Positions 33,150 to 42,679 of a stretch of 64,000 nucleotides of DNA are shown piece after piece (within the stretch, counting starts at the first letter, position 1; each line of letters opens with the position of its first letter). The stretch spans positions 1-64,000 of the forward strand of contig JAQUCP010000005.1 of NCBI GenBank assembly GCA_028686135.1, in the 5' to 3' direction. A model generated the notes under the pieces. That model did not search any database and was not told the DNA's origin. It was given only the letters and a program-made list of their open reading frames with translations. Source of the DNA: UBA12481 sp012523435 (GTDB taxonomy: Bacteria > Bacteroidota > Bacteroidia > Bacteroidales > UBA12481). The translations under genes were made by a program, and so were the position numbers.

Positions 33150-33869
33150 ATGGGTATGCGCCGACTCTTAACCAGCTTATTCGTCCTCTTATTCTGTGCC
33201 AGCCTCCCTGTCCTCGGCCAGAAACAGAAGCCCAGAAACCTGGTAACCTTCGACTATAAGCCATTTCACTTTGGATACTCTGTCGGGGTATCTCCCATAA
33301 ATTTTTATCTGAAGCCACAGGACAATAATTCTCTGTTAAAGGTTAGATCGGGGATGATCATCAACCTGAATCTCATTACCAATCTTAGGATTCGAAACAA
33401 TCTGGATCTTAGGTTCCTACCAGGTATTCAGTTTGCATCCCGATCGATTGAGATCGAAGATCGTCCTACCAAAGAGTTGAAGGAATTTAGTATTGAAGGG
33501 GTGTTTATTGATTTGCCCGTGCTCATCAAATACCGTTCGGATCGGGTTAATAATTATGCACCTTATCTCATCGCTGGAGTTAATCCACGCATCGATGTAT
33601 TGGGATCACACCTTGCTACGGGATTCCAGAAAAGCGCCCGCCTATCAAAGGCATTCGATGTGTATCCGGAAATGGGTTTCGGGATCGACTTTTATCTTCA
33701 GAAGGTTAAGATTGCTACGGAACTCAAGTTCTCGGTAGGTCTGTTGGATATGCATCTCCCAACCGAAGCAGATATCGATACTGCTACGAATATCGATTAC
33801 ACGTATTACAACCAGCGACTCAGCTCCATGTTCTCCAGAATGGTTATTTTTGCCATTCACATCGAATAG
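33150..33869 (+). CDS. porT: Type IX secretion system protein PorT
   Basis: A 239-residue outer-membrane beta-barrel protein with a signal peptide (about 1-25, ending LGQ). The pattern FHFGYSVGVSPINFYLK, then GMIINLNLITNLRIRNNLDLRFLPG (within the conserved strand pair) and the YPEMGFGIDFYLQKVK strand match PorT. PorT is required for type IX secretion of proteins with C-terminal sorting domains. The 33150 start follows AAGGAAAT; an ATG two codons later is an alternative. It follows menG as in other Bacteroidota. Confidence 0.85.
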   Translation: MGMRRLLTSLFVLLFCASLPVLGQKQKPRNLVTFDYKPFHFGYSVGVSPINFYLKPQDNNSLLKVRSGMIINLNLITNLRIRNNLDLRFLPGIQFASRSIEIEDRPTKELKEFSIEGVFIDLPVLIKYRSDRVNNYAPYLIAGVNPRIDVLGSHLATGFQKSARLSKAFDVYPEMGFGIDFYLQKVKIATELKFSVGLLDMHLPTEADIDTATNIDYTYYNQRLSSMFSRMVIFAIHIE

Positions 33870-33890
33870 CTCAAGCTCCAGAAAACCAAT

Positions 33891-35450
33891 ATGATCAGGG
33901 TTATTGACCTTGTCCTTTCTCCCGAAGAAGCCTTCAGCCCCGGAACGGTCATGGAACGGGCATGCCAGGCTGCCGGAATCTCTCCCAACCTGATGCCGGC
34001 ACTGTCCATCCTCAAACGATCGATTGATGCCCGTCGGCGACCAGTCAGAGTGAGGCTTCAGGTGCAGATCACGACCGGTGAGACGGTGCCTCCCTTGATT
34101 TCCAAATATATCTGGAAGGAAGTTACTGGATCCGAGCCTGTTATTGTTGTCGGTGCTGGTCCAGCCGGCCTGTTTGCAGCACTTCGGCTGGTGGAGCTCG
34201 GACTGCGGCCTGTCGTGGTGGAGCGGGGTAAACCGGTGGAGGAACGCAAGCATGATATTGCCCGGCTAAACCGGAATGAGCAGCTGAATACAGAATCAAA
34301 CTTCTGTTTTGGAGAGGGTGGGGCAGGAACCTACTCCGATGGGAAGCTGTACACCCGTTCCCGCAAGCGAGGCGAGGTGAGTCGCATCCTGGAAATTCTC
34401 TACCTGCATGGTGCTCCCGAAGAGATCCTCTACGACAGCCATCCACATATCGGAACCGACAGACTTCCCCGGATTGTCTCCGGGATACGCAAAACCCTGC
34501 TCAATTGTGGCGCAGAATTTCATTTCAATCAGCGGATGAAAGATCTTCATGTGCAGGAAGGCCAACTGGCAGGCATCGTCACTGACTCCGGTGAGGTGAT
34601 CGAAGGGCGGGCGGTCATTTTAGCGACCGGCCACTCTGCTCTGGATGTGTATGAATTGCTGAATCGATACGGTATCAGTTTGGAAGCCAAAGGTTTTGCG
34701 ATGGGCGTTCGCATCGAACACCCCCAACTCCTGATTGACCAGATTCAATATCACACGAAAGAGGGTAGGGGTAAGTACCTGCCCGCTGCTGAATATAGTC
34801 TGGCAAAAAATATTGCCGGACGAGGAGTTTACTCCTTTTGCATGTGCCCCGGTGGTGTCATCGTTCCCTCAGCTACTGAGGAGAACCATCTGGTCGTCAA
34901 TGGGATGTCCAACTCCAGAAGGAATTCCCCCTTTGCTAACTCAGGACTCGTAGTGGAAATCCGAGTGGAGGATCTGGCTGAATATGCTAGTTATCAGCAT
35001 TTTGCCGGATTGAAATATCAGCAGTTTCTCGAAAAAACCGCATTTCGATACGGCGGTGGCGGTCAGGTGGCCCCAGCTCAGAGGCTGGCAGATTTTGTGG
35101 CTGGCAAGAGTAGTGCCTCACTGCCAGATCACTCTTATCATCCGGGTTTAATACCCTCACCACTCCACGAATGGCTTCCCGAGGCGATTCGGATGAGGCT
35201 GCAGGAAGGCCTGAAATCATTTGGCTATCGGATGAGAGGCTTCGTAACAAATGAGGCCATCATGGCTGGCGTGGAATCGAGAACCTCCTCTCCGGTACGA
35301 ATCGTCCGCGATCCAGGCTCTCTTTCTGTCCCCCGCTTACAAGGTCTTTTCCCGGCTGGTGAAGGGGCCGGATACGCGGGAGGAATCGTCTCCTCCGCTA
35401 TGGATGGTGAAAACGTGGCAATGGCCGTTAAGCACTGGCTCTCCGCTTGA
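33891..35450 (+). CDS. FAD-dependent oxidoreductase of the COG2509 type
   Basis: A 519-residue protein with an N-terminal basic region (about 1-80) and a Rossmann FAD site VIVVGAGPAGLFAALRL at about 85, then ERGKPVEERKHDIARLN, NFCFGEGGAGTYSDGKLYTR and a C-terminal second FAD contact GLFPAGEGAGYAGGIVSSAMDG. This is the widespread uncharacterised FAD-dependent dehydrogenase family. The substrate is unknown. Its 3' end overlaps the convergent RNA methyltransferase gene by 23 bases. Confidence 0.85.
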   Translation: MIRVIDLVLSPEEAFSPGTVMERACQAAGISPNLMPALSILKRSIDARRRPVRVRLQVQITTGETVPPLISKYIWKEVTGSEPVIVVGAGPAGLFAALRLVELGLRPVVVERGKPVEERKHDIARLNRNEQLNTESNFCFGEGGAGTYSDGKLYTRSRKRGEVSRILEILYLHGAPEEILYDSHPHIGTDRLPRIVSGIRKTLLNCGAEFHFNQRMKDLHVQEGQLAGIVTDSGEVIEGRAVILATGHSALDVYELLNRYGISLEAKGFAMGVRIEHPQLLIDQIQYHTKEGRGKYLPAAEYSLAKNIAGRGVYSFCMCPGGVIVPSATEENHLVVNGMSNSRRNSPFANSGLVVEIRVEDLAEYASYQHFAGLKYQQFLEKTAFRYGGGGQVAPAQRLADFVAGKSSASLPDHSYHPGLIPSPLHEWLPEAIRMRLQEGLKSFGYRMRGFVTNEAIMAGVESRTSSPVRIVRDPGSLSVPRLQGLFPAGEGAGYAGGIVSSAMDGENVAMAVKHWLSA

Positions 35451-36207
35451 ACTCACTGCAGACCAGGGCACCTGCAATCGCAACATTCAGACTGTCAATC
35501 GATCCACTGACAGAAAAATCAGGAATCTTGATACTCTTGCTCACCAACAAACTTAAACTAGGGCTTAAACCTCTCGATTCATTGCCCATCAATATCATCC
35601 CGTGGGGGGTAAGCTTGGCAGAATACATATTCTCTCCATCCAGTCGGGTGCCATAAATGGGAAAACTTTCCGGCCACGACCGGATTTGGGTCTGTAGATC
35701 GCATTCCATCAATTGAACCCTGAAAATCGAACCCATGCTCGCCTGAACAACCTTCGGTGAATACATATCGGCACAATCTGGTGAGAATACCATGCCCGAT
35801 AATCCAAACCACTCGGCTAGACGAATCAGTGTTCCACAATTCCCCGGATCCTGGACCTGTTCCAAACCAAGAATCAAATCCCGCTCGAAATCCACCGAAA
35901 AGGTACTCTGTTCTGGTAAATCAATCAGGGCTAATACCTGATTTGGTGTAGTTAAATGGCTGATCTTCAGTAATTCATGATCGGCAATCTCTTGCAGGGT
36001 ATCAGGAGGGTTGCTGAACCCTTCTCCATGCTCCTTTAACCAGGATTCGGTACAAAACAGAGCCCTGACTTTAAAAGGTCCACCGCCCGGAAGATCTAAC
36101 ACCTCTCTCACAATCTTGACTCCTTCGGCAACAAAGCACTTCTCCGCCTGGCGATACTTTTTTCGATCCAGACTTTTTATTAGGCTGATTTGATTTCGGC
36201 TGATCAT
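35428..36207 (-). CDS. SpoU/TrmH-family RNA 2'-O-methyltransferase
   Basis: A 259-residue protein: an N-terminal L30e-like substrate-binding part (MISRNQISLIKSLDRKKYR, FVAEGVKIVREVL) and a SPOUT knotted domain with LILGLEQVQDPGNCGTLIRLAEWFGL, LMGNESRGL and IPDFSVSGSIDSLNVAIAGAL (motifs 1-3). It methylates ribose 2'-OH in rRNA or tRNA; the target is not evident. The Met at 36207 is the family-like start. Confidence 0.88.
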   Translation of the reverse strand: MISRNQISLIKSLDRKKYRQAEKCFVAEGVKIVREVLDLPGGGPFKVRALFCTESWLKEHGEGFSNPPDTLQEIADHELLKISHLTTPNQVLALIDLPEQSTFSVDFERDLILGLEQVQDPGNCGTLIRLAEWFGLSGMVFSPDCADMYSPKVVQASMGSIFRVQLMECDLQTQIRSWPESFPIYGTRLDGENMYSAKLTPHGMILMGNESRGLSPSLSLLVSKSIKIPDFSVSGSIDSLNVAIAGALVCSEFKRRASA

Positions 36208-36275
36208 TGAGTGCGAGTGAATGCGCAATTTACATTAAATTTATAATTTCGGGGATTCATTACAGGCTGCTCGAA

Positions 36276-38609
36276 GTGTCGCTTAATCAGAAGAAAAGAT
36301 TCTCTTTCTCCCGTTGGATGATTATCCTGATCCTCCTCCCACTGCTCTTTGCCTGTAACCCTGTCAAGCATGTTCCAACCGGCGAACATCTCCTTCGATC
36401 AACCAAAATCGTGACGGCAGATGATGGCTTGTCCAACAGGGAGATGAGGAATTATATTAAACAGCATCCCAACCGAAAGATCTTCGGGGTGGCTCGCCTG
36501 TATCTGGGCATCTATAACCTCTCCAATCCGGAGAAAAATAATGGATTCAACAACTGGCTACGAAAAATCGGAGAAGAACCAGTTGTTCTGAACCCGGCTC
36601 TCACCGACCGATCTGTCAGACAACTGGAACTCTTCCTTAGAAACAAAGGGTTTCACGAAGCGGTGGTAACGGATACCATCCTGTATAAACGACGAAAAGC
36701 CGATGTAATCTACCAGGTTAACTTTGGTCAACCCCGACTGATAAACCGAATCGACTTCTCCTCTTCGGAGCTGATAACCGATCGCTCTGTCAGAGAGTTG
36801 GTTAGAGAAAATTCAACCTCTTCACTGATCTCTCCTGGTTTCCGATTTGATTATGAGTTGCTTCAAGCTGAACGGAATCGGATTCGTAACAACTTGCTAA
36901 ATAACGGTTTCTATGGTTTTGCCCGTGAATACATCTACTATCTTACCGATACCCTGAATAAACCTTACCAGGCCGATCTTACCCTTGGAATCAAGAATCC
37001 CAGGGATGCCTCAGCCGATCGTAATATGCCTGACTTTCATCCACGCTTTCGTATTGGAGAGATACGGATCGTTCCGGATTATGATCCGGTAGAATACCTG
37101 AGCAATCCAAGTGGCTACCTCTCCGAAGCCGACTCCCTAGATTATGAGGGCGTGCGAATTTTATACCGCGATGAGCTAAACTATCGCCCGGGACTCCTTC
37201 ACTCATCTCTCCTGTTTGCACCTGGTTCGCTTTACAGTCAGGAAAAGGTTGATCAGACCCTTGCAGCCTTCTCCTCCCTGCGGAATTTCAAACAAATCAA
37301 GTTTGATTTTATTCAGGAGGGGAACAGACTGGATTCAATCCAGAATATTGATTGCTTGATTCTGCTTTCTCCCATGACCAAACAGTCATACGACCTCTCA
37401 CTCGAAGGAACTTACTCCTCAGGGAACATTGGCGTGGCTGGTAACTTGATATACAAGCATAAAAACCTGTTCAGAGGAGCAGAAAATTTTGAACTGAGAT
37501 TCAAAGGTGCAGTTGAATTTCTTGCGGATGCCGTCGAAGATTTTAATCGCATGGTTGAGTTTGGAATTGAATCCAGACTTGAAACTCCGCGCTCCTGGAT
37601 TCCCTTTACCCGCGAAAAGCCAGGTTCCCACTCCAGACCACACTCCGGACTGAATCTTAGTTATAACTACCAACGTCGGCCTGATTTTACGAGGACTATT
37701 GCGAATGCCTCCTTCGGATATAACTGGAAGTTGCCTCTCACTCGTCATCAGCTAAGTGTGCTGGAAATCAACTATGTAAACGTATCTGAGATGTCCGATC
37801 GGTTCCGTAATTTGATTCAAGGTACCTACGTGGAGAACAGCTTCCGATCTCACCTGGTCCCGGCTGTAAATTATACCTTCACCTTCTCCGATCAGGAAAT
37901 CTCAAGGGATCAGAGTTTCTTTTATCTAAAGTTGCGCCCAGAGTTTGCCGGTAACCTCTTTTATGGAATCCGCTCTGCTGGAAATCAAGAGATGCCGGAG
38001 GGAGGCTACCAGCTGTTCAATACCCCGGTTTCTCAGTATACTATGGGTGAAATCGATTTGCGCTATCATTGGGTCCTGAATCAGTCCAATAAGCTGGCAT
38101 TCAGGTTATTTACCGGTGTTGGCTATCCTTACGGGAACTCGGATGCCTTGCCTTTTGAGAAAAAGTATTTCTCGGGAGGAGCAACCGGAATCAGAGCTTG
38201 GCAGGTGCGATCACTGGGCCCAGGAAGTTATCAGTTGCCTGAAGATCAAAAGCGCCTCTATCCAAATCAATTAGGAGATATTAAGCTGGAATTTAACCTG
38301 GAGTACCGTTTTGATCTCTTCTGGATACTTAAAGGTGCACTTTTCCTCGATGCCGGTAATATTTGGGCCATCAGCGGATCAGACGACCGTCCCGGAGCAC
38401 TCTTTGAATGGAACAACTTCTACCATCAGGTGGCCGTGGGTACCGGGTTAGGAATCAGAGCGGATCTCTCCTTCTTTATCGGCCGCCTCGATCTGGGAAT
38501 AAAATTGCGCGATCCAGGTGCAGAGGATGGCCCGATCTGGATTCCGGGAAACCGTCGCTTTCAAATCAGAGACTTTGTTCTCAATTTTGGAATCGGATAC
38601 CCGTTTTAA
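36276..38609 (+). CDS. tamL: TamL-type lipidated Omp85 protein (BamA/TamA family)
   Basis: About 777 residues. After a short hydrophobic signal (WMIILILLPLLFAC) the Cys is followed by NPVKHVPTGEHLL, the hallmark of TamL, the lipidated TamA variant of Bacteroidota. Several POTRA-like domains (about 40-360) precede a C-terminal Omp85 barrel with FSGGATGIRAWQVRSLGPG. It works with TamB in outer-membrane protein or lipid assembly. No ATG gives the full signal: GTG at 36276 (SLNQKKRF, basic n-region) is preferred; ATG 36318 is an alternative. It diverges from the RNA methyltransferase gene. Confidence 0.82.
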   Translation: MSLNQKKRFSFSRWMIILILLPLLFACNPVKHVPTGEHLLRSTKIVTADDGLSNREMRNYIKQHPNRKIFGVARLYLGIYNLSNPEKNNGFNNWLRKIGEEPVVLNPALTDRSVRQLELFLRNKGFHEAVVTDTILYKRRKADVIYQVNFGQPRLINRIDFSSSELITDRSVRELVRENSTSSLISPGFRFDYELLQAERNRIRNNLLNNGFYGFAREYIYYLTDTLNKPYQADLTLGIKNPRDASADRNMPDFHPRFRIGEIRIVPDYDPVEYLSNPSGYLSEADSLDYEGVRILYRDELNYRPGLLHSSLLFAPGSLYSQEKVDQTLAAFSSLRNFKQIKFDFIQEGNRLDSIQNIDCLILLSPMTKQSYDLSLEGTYSSGNIGVAGNLIYKHKNLFRGAENFELRFKGAVEFLADAVEDFNRMVEFGIESRLETPRSWIPFTREKPGSHSRPHSGLNLSYNYQRRPDFTRTIANASFGYNWKLPLTRHQLSVLEINYVNVSEMSDRFRNLIQGTYVENSFRSHLVPAVNYTFTFSDQEISRDQSFFYLKLRPEFAGNLFYGIRSAGNQEMPEGGYQLFNTPVSQYTMGEIDLRYHWVLNQSNKLAFRLFTGVGYPYGNSDALPFEKKYFSGGATGIRAWQVRSLGPGSYQLPEDQKRLYPNQLGDIKLEFNLEYRFDLFWILKGALFLDAGNIWAISGSDDRPGALFEWNNFYHQVAVGTGLGIRADLSFFIGRLDLGIKLRDPGAEDGPIWIPGNRRFQIRDFVLNFGIGYPF

Positions 38610-38631
38610 AATCATTTTATGCATATTGACG

Positions 38632-38639
38632 TATATTTG
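38632..38639 (+). promoter_or_regulatory. Probable -7 element for fba
   Basis: TATATTTG matches TANNTTTG 25 bases before the ATG at 38665. The -33 element is not clear at the usual spacing. Confidence 0.45.
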
Positions 38640-38664
38640 CCTTTCAAATAAAATTTACACAGCC

Positions 38665-39738
38665 ATGAAAATTCTGGATATTGTTAAACCCGGCGTGGTG
38701 ACCGGAAAAGACGTACAAAAAATCTTCAGCAACGCAAAACAGGAGGGCTATGCGATCCCCGCAGTCAATGTCGTGGGAACCAACTCGGTCAATGCTGTTT
38801 TGGAAGCTGCTCAAATAGCCAAAGCACCCGTTATTATTCAGTTCTCAAACGGTGGAGCTGCCTTCTGGGCAGGAAAATCGCTCCCATCTGATGGCCAGAA
38901 AGGTGCTATCTTAGGTGGAATTGCCGGTGCCCGGCATATCCATACCGTTGCAGAAGCTTACGGGGTGCCCGTAATCCTGCATACCGACCATGCAGCAAAG
39001 AAACTTCTGCCTTGGATCGACGGATTGCTGGATCAGGGAGAAAAGAATTTTGAGAAATACGGCTATCCCCTTTATAGTTCCCATATGCTTGATCTCTCAG
39101 AAGAGAGCCTGGAGGAAAATATCGAGATTTCAAAAAGATACCTCGAACGCATGAGCCGTATTGGAATGACTCTGGAAATCGAATTAGGAGTTACCGGTGG
39201 AGAAGAAGATGGGGTCGACAATACAGGCGTAGATAACGCACTTTTGTATACTCAACCTGAACATGTCGCCTTTGCCTATGAGCAACTCAAGAAAGTTAGC
39301 GATCAGTTTACCATTGCTGCCTCCTTCGGTAATGTCCATGGCGTGTATAAGCCTGGTAATGTGAAACTTCAGCCAAAAATTTTAAGAAATTCCCAGGAGT
39401 TTATCGCCTCTCGCTATGGCACTGCTCCTAACCCCGTTGATTTTGTTTTTCACGGTGGTTCAGGGTCCTCGCGTGAAGAGATCCGCGAAGCAATCTCGTA
39501 TGGTGTAATCAAAATGAACATCGATACCGATACCCAATGGGCTTACTGGATTGGTATCAGGGATTATTATGATAAAAATAGGGACTACCTCCAGGCACAG
39601 ATTGGTAACCCCGAAGGTGCAGACAAGCCTAACAAGAAAAAATATGACCCGCGTGTTTGGTTGCGTGAAGGGGAGAAAACCATGATTGCACGCCTGGGCG
39701 AGGCTTTTAATGATCTCAACTGCATTAACCGTCTGTAA
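38665..39738 (+). CDS. fba: Class II fructose-bisphosphate aldolase
   Basis: A 357-residue class IIA aldolase (E. coli FbaA type), a zinc enzyme of glycolysis and gluconeogenesis that cleaves fructose 1,6-bisphosphate to two triose phosphates. Motifs are VILHTDHAAKKLLPW (catalytic Asp and zinc His), the HGVYKPGNVKL zinc His, FHGGSGSSREEI and MNIDTDTQWAYWIGI. The ATG at 38665 fits the family start; a longer frame would overlap tamL. Confidence 0.95.
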   Translation: MKILDIVKPGVVTGKDVQKIFSNAKQEGYAIPAVNVVGTNSVNAVLEAAQIAKAPVIIQFSNGGAAFWAGKSLPSDGQKGAILGGIAGARHIHTVAEAYGVPVILHTDHAAKKLLPWIDGLLDQGEKNFEKYGYPLYSSHMLDLSEESLEENIEISKRYLERMSRIGMTLEIELGVTGGEEDGVDNTGVDNALLYTQPEHVAFAYEQLKKVSDQFTIAASFGNVHGVYKPGNVKLQPKILRNSQEFIASRYGTAPNPVDFVFHGGSGSSREEIREAISYGVIKMNIDTDTQWAYWIGIRDYYDKNRDYLQAQIGNPEGADKPNKKKYDPRVWLREGEKTMIARLGEAFNDLNCINRL

Positions 39739-39778
39739 ATAGAACCTGATATACTTCTAATACCTAAACCAGAACTCC

Positions 39779-41146
39779 ATGGCAGTAAATTCTAACCAAC
39801 CCCGCGATAGCTTTGGTAGCAAGTTTGGAATCATCGCTGCCGCGGCCGGTTCGGCAGTCGGACTGGGCAATATCTGGAAATTCCCTTATGAGGCCGGGGT
39901 GAACGGCGGTGGCGCTTTTTTGTTCATTTACCTGATCTTTGTCCTGCTCATTGGTGTCTCCGTTATGGTCGCTGAGCTAACTATCGGTAGAGCCGGCCAA
40001 CGAAATGCCATCGGCTCCTTCAAAGCTCTGGCCCCCGGTAAACCCTGGTTTCTGGTTGGAATGATGGGAATAGCTGCGGCCTTTATGATCTTTGCTTTTT
40101 ACGGCGCCGTTGCAGGCTGGACACTAGAATACATTTACCAGTCGATCCGCAACGGATTTGCCGGAAAATCGCCTGAGGACCTAAGCCAGATGTTCACCGA
40201 ATTTACTACCAACCCTGCCCGTCCTATCATGTGGCAGACACTCTTTCTGATAATGACGGCAGGTGTGGTGATTGCAGGAGTTCAAAAAGGAATTGAGAAA
40301 TACAGCAAAATTCTGATGCCCCTGCTTCTGCTGATCATCCTGGTGCTAATTGTTCGCTCGGTAACCCTGCCCGGAGCCAGAGAAGGAATCAACTTTCTCT
40401 TTAAACCTGATTTTTCGAAGGTTACCGGGCATACCATTATAAGTGCACTTGGACAGGCCTTCTTTTCCTTGAGCCTGGGCATGGGAACCATCATCACGTA
40501 TGGTAGTTACATTAAAAAGAAAGAGAACCTGTTGAACACCGCTGTCCAGGTGTCATTAGCCGACACCCTGATCGCTGTGTTGGCAGGCTTGGCCATTTTT
40601 CCGGCTGTGTTTGCATTTGGTATCAATCCTTCCGAGGGCCCGGGACTCGTCTTTATCACGCTTCCTAATATTTTTCAGCAAATGCCTGGGGGGTATGTTT
40701 TTAGTCTGATGTTTTTCATCCTGCTGGGCATCGCTGCCTTAACCTCAACCATCTCCCTGTTGGAGGTAATTGTTGCCTATTTTTCGGAGGAGCTGAAAAT
40801 GTCGAGAAAGAGAGCCACCCTGCTGGCCGCTTCAGGCATTCTGTTTCTGGGAATTCTCTGCTCCCTGTCGCAAGGTCCAATCGCCGGATTTAAGATATTC
40901 GGACTGAATATCTGGGATTTTCTGGACTTTACCTCTACCAAAATTATTCTTCCTTTGGGAGGCCTCCTTATTGTGATATTTGTTGGGTTCGCCCTGGGGC
41001 GTAAGCGAGTTACCGAGGAGTTGAATAACGAGGGAACGCTCAAAGCCCGATTGCTGCCGGTGGTGATGTTCCTCATCCGGTTTGTGGCTCCTATTGCTAT
41101 CGCTTTGGTATTTCTGAACATGATCGGGATACTCAAAATCACCTGA
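39779..41146 (+). CDS. Sodium-dependent transporter, NSS/SNF family
   Basis: A 455-residue inner-membrane protein with 11-12 helices of the LeuT-fold NSS family. The opening segment AAAGSAVGLGNIWKFPYEAGVNGGGAF is the family's unwound TM1 with substrate and Na+ ligands (main motif SAVGLGNIWKFPY). It should import amino acids or similar with Na+. It is followed 10 bases later by a second Na+ symporter, so the two may be co-expressed. Confidence 0.92.
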   Translation: MAVNSNQPRDSFGSKFGIIAAAAGSAVGLGNIWKFPYEAGVNGGGAFLFIYLIFVLLIGVSVMVAELTIGRAGQRNAIGSFKALAPGKPWFLVGMMGIAAAFMIFAFYGAVAGWTLEYIYQSIRNGFAGKSPEDLSQMFTEFTTNPARPIMWQTLFLIMTAGVVIAGVQKGIEKYSKILMPLLLLIILVLIVRSVTLPGAREGINFLFKPDFSKVTGHTIISALGQAFFSLSLGMGTIITYGSYIKKKENLLNTAVQVSLADTLIAVLAGLAIFPAVFAFGINPSEGPGLVFITLPNIFQQMPGGYVFSLMFFILLGIAALTSTISLLEVIVAYFSEELKMSRKRATLLAASGILFLGILCSLSQGPIAGFKIFGLNIWDFLDFTSTKIILPLGGLLIVIFVGFALGRKRVTEELNNEGTLKARLLPVVMFLIRFVAPIAIALVFLNMIGILKIT

Positions 41147-41155
41147 TCAGCAGAA

Positions 41156-42628
41156 ATGACCGTTGGTGATAAAATTGACCAGGCTTTTGAACCGGTTGTC
41201 CGGTTGCTTGAACAGGTTTTTTTCTGGGATCCTTTCGCAGCCTTTGGGCTCAACCTAGGAACACGAGTTCCCATAATTGTCCTCTGGTTGGTTTTCGGTG
41301 GGATCTTTTTTACCATTCGGTTACGGTTTGTTAATATCCGGATGTTTAGCCACGCCTGGCAATTGCTAACCGGTCGGTATGATAATCAAGAGGATAAAGG
41401 TCAGGTCTCTCATTTTCAGGCCCTTTCAACTGCGCTTTCTGCTACTGTTGGCATGGGAAACATTGCTAGTGTTGCTATTGCCGTGACTGTTGGGGGACCC
41501 GGTGCCACGTTTTGGATGATCATCGCAGGGCTGTTGGGAATGTCCCTGAAGTTTGCCGAGTGTACCCTAGGTGTTAAATACAGGCATATCTCGCCCGACG
41601 GTGAGGTGTCGGGCGGTCCGATGTACTATCTCAAGCAGGGATTGGCTAAAAGAGGCTGGAGGCGGGCTGGAATGTTCCTGGCCGGTTTCTATGCCCTGAT
41701 GGCCGTTGGGGCCTCTGTCGGCGGTAGTAATATGCTCCAGGCTAATCAGGCGTTTGCTCAGTTTTCGCTTGTTTTTCAAGGCGCCCAGGGTCACGGTTTT
41801 TGGTTTGGAGTGGTTCTGGCTATCCTGATTGGGGTGGTTGTCATTGGGGGAATAAAAAGCATCGCCAGAGTCTCATCTTTGGTTGTCCCGTTCATGGCCA
41901 TACTCTATATTGGTGCAGCTGTGATCATCATCATGGTCAACATCAGAAATCTCGGATCAGCTTTTGGGATGATTCTCGAAGGGGCGTTTAATGCCCCGGC
42001 CATCAAAGGGGGAATGATCGGGGTGTTGATAACCGGATTTCGAAGGGGTGTATTCTCCAATGAGGCCGGAGCAGGATCTGCAGCTATTGCTCATTCTGCT
42101 GCGCGGGTTCAGCATCCGGTGAGTGAGGGATTGGTATCCCTATTAGAACCATTTATTGATACGGTAATCATCTGTACGATGACATCTCTGGTATTGATAT
42201 TTACAGGTTTATATAAAAATCCGGATAGCCTTGAAGGAGCACAGCTCACCTCTGCTGCCTTTGCTACGGTGTTTTCCTGGTTTCCTTACTTGCTGCTGGT
42301 TGTCATCCTCCTATTCTCGTTTTCAACCATGGTTTCCTGGTCCTATTATGGAAGAAAATGCTTCGATTATCTCTTTGGTAATGGTTTTGAGAAGCTTACT
42401 GGTAGCCGGATCTGGGCTTCGCACACGTATCACCTGCTTTTTCTCTTTTGTACCGTGATTGGAGCCAGCTCCTCCCTGGTCACTGTACTGGATTTTTCTG
42501 ATATGATGTTACTGAGCCTTACCTTTCCTAACCTCATCGGGCTGATTATTATGAGTGGAGAGATCCGGGCAGACCTGAAAGAGTACCGCATTCTTAAACG
42601 AAATGGCGTGATCCGACCCCTTAAGTAA
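41156..42628 (+). CDS. Sodium:alanine symporter family (AGCS) transporter
   Basis: A 490-residue inner-membrane protein with about 11 helices. Typical AGCS signatures are FQALSTALSATVGMGNIASVA, GPGATFWMIIAGLLGMSLKFAECTLGVKYR (first half) and FRRGVFSNEAGAGSAAIAHSA. It imports alanine or glycine with Na+. It partners in position with the NSS transporter. Confidence 0.92.
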   Translation: MTVGDKIDQAFEPVVRLLEQVFFWDPFAAFGLNLGTRVPIIVLWLVFGGIFFTIRLRFVNIRMFSHAWQLLTGRYDNQEDKGQVSHFQALSTALSATVGMGNIASVAIAVTVGGPGATFWMIIAGLLGMSLKFAECTLGVKYRHISPDGEVSGGPMYYLKQGLAKRGWRRAGMFLAGFYALMAVGASVGGSNMLQANQAFAQFSLVFQGAQGHGFWFGVVLAILIGVVVIGGIKSIARVSSLVVPFMAILYIGAAVIIIMVNIRNLGSAFGMILEGAFNAPAIKGGMIGVLITGFRRGVFSNEAGAGSAAIAHSAARVQHPVSEGLVSLLEPFIDTVIICTMTSLVLIFTGLYKNPDSLEGAQLTSAAFATVFSWFPYLLLVVILLFSFSTMVSWSYYGRKCFDYLFGNGFEKLTGSRIWASHTYHLLFLFCTVIGASSSLVTVLDFSDMMLLSLTFPNLIGLIIMSGEIRADLKEYRILKRNGVIRPLK

Positions 42629-42657
42629 TATTCCGTTCCTGGGTTCCACATGCATCT

Positions 42658-42679
42658 ATAATCAGAAAAACCTGATTAT
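42658..42679. repeat. Hairpin overlapping the start of the HhH gene
   Basis: ATAATCAG (42658-42665) and CTGATTAT (42672-42679) form a perfect 8-bp stem around AAAAAC. The second arm ends on the first two bases of the ATG at 42678, so it could limit initiation or act as a weak terminator. Confidence 0.35.

Noticed and set aside
38616..38640. ATGCATAT...GTATAT near fba as a ModE site
   Set aside because: The arms do not match CGATATGCA, spacing is different, and fba has no link to molybdenum or tungsten.
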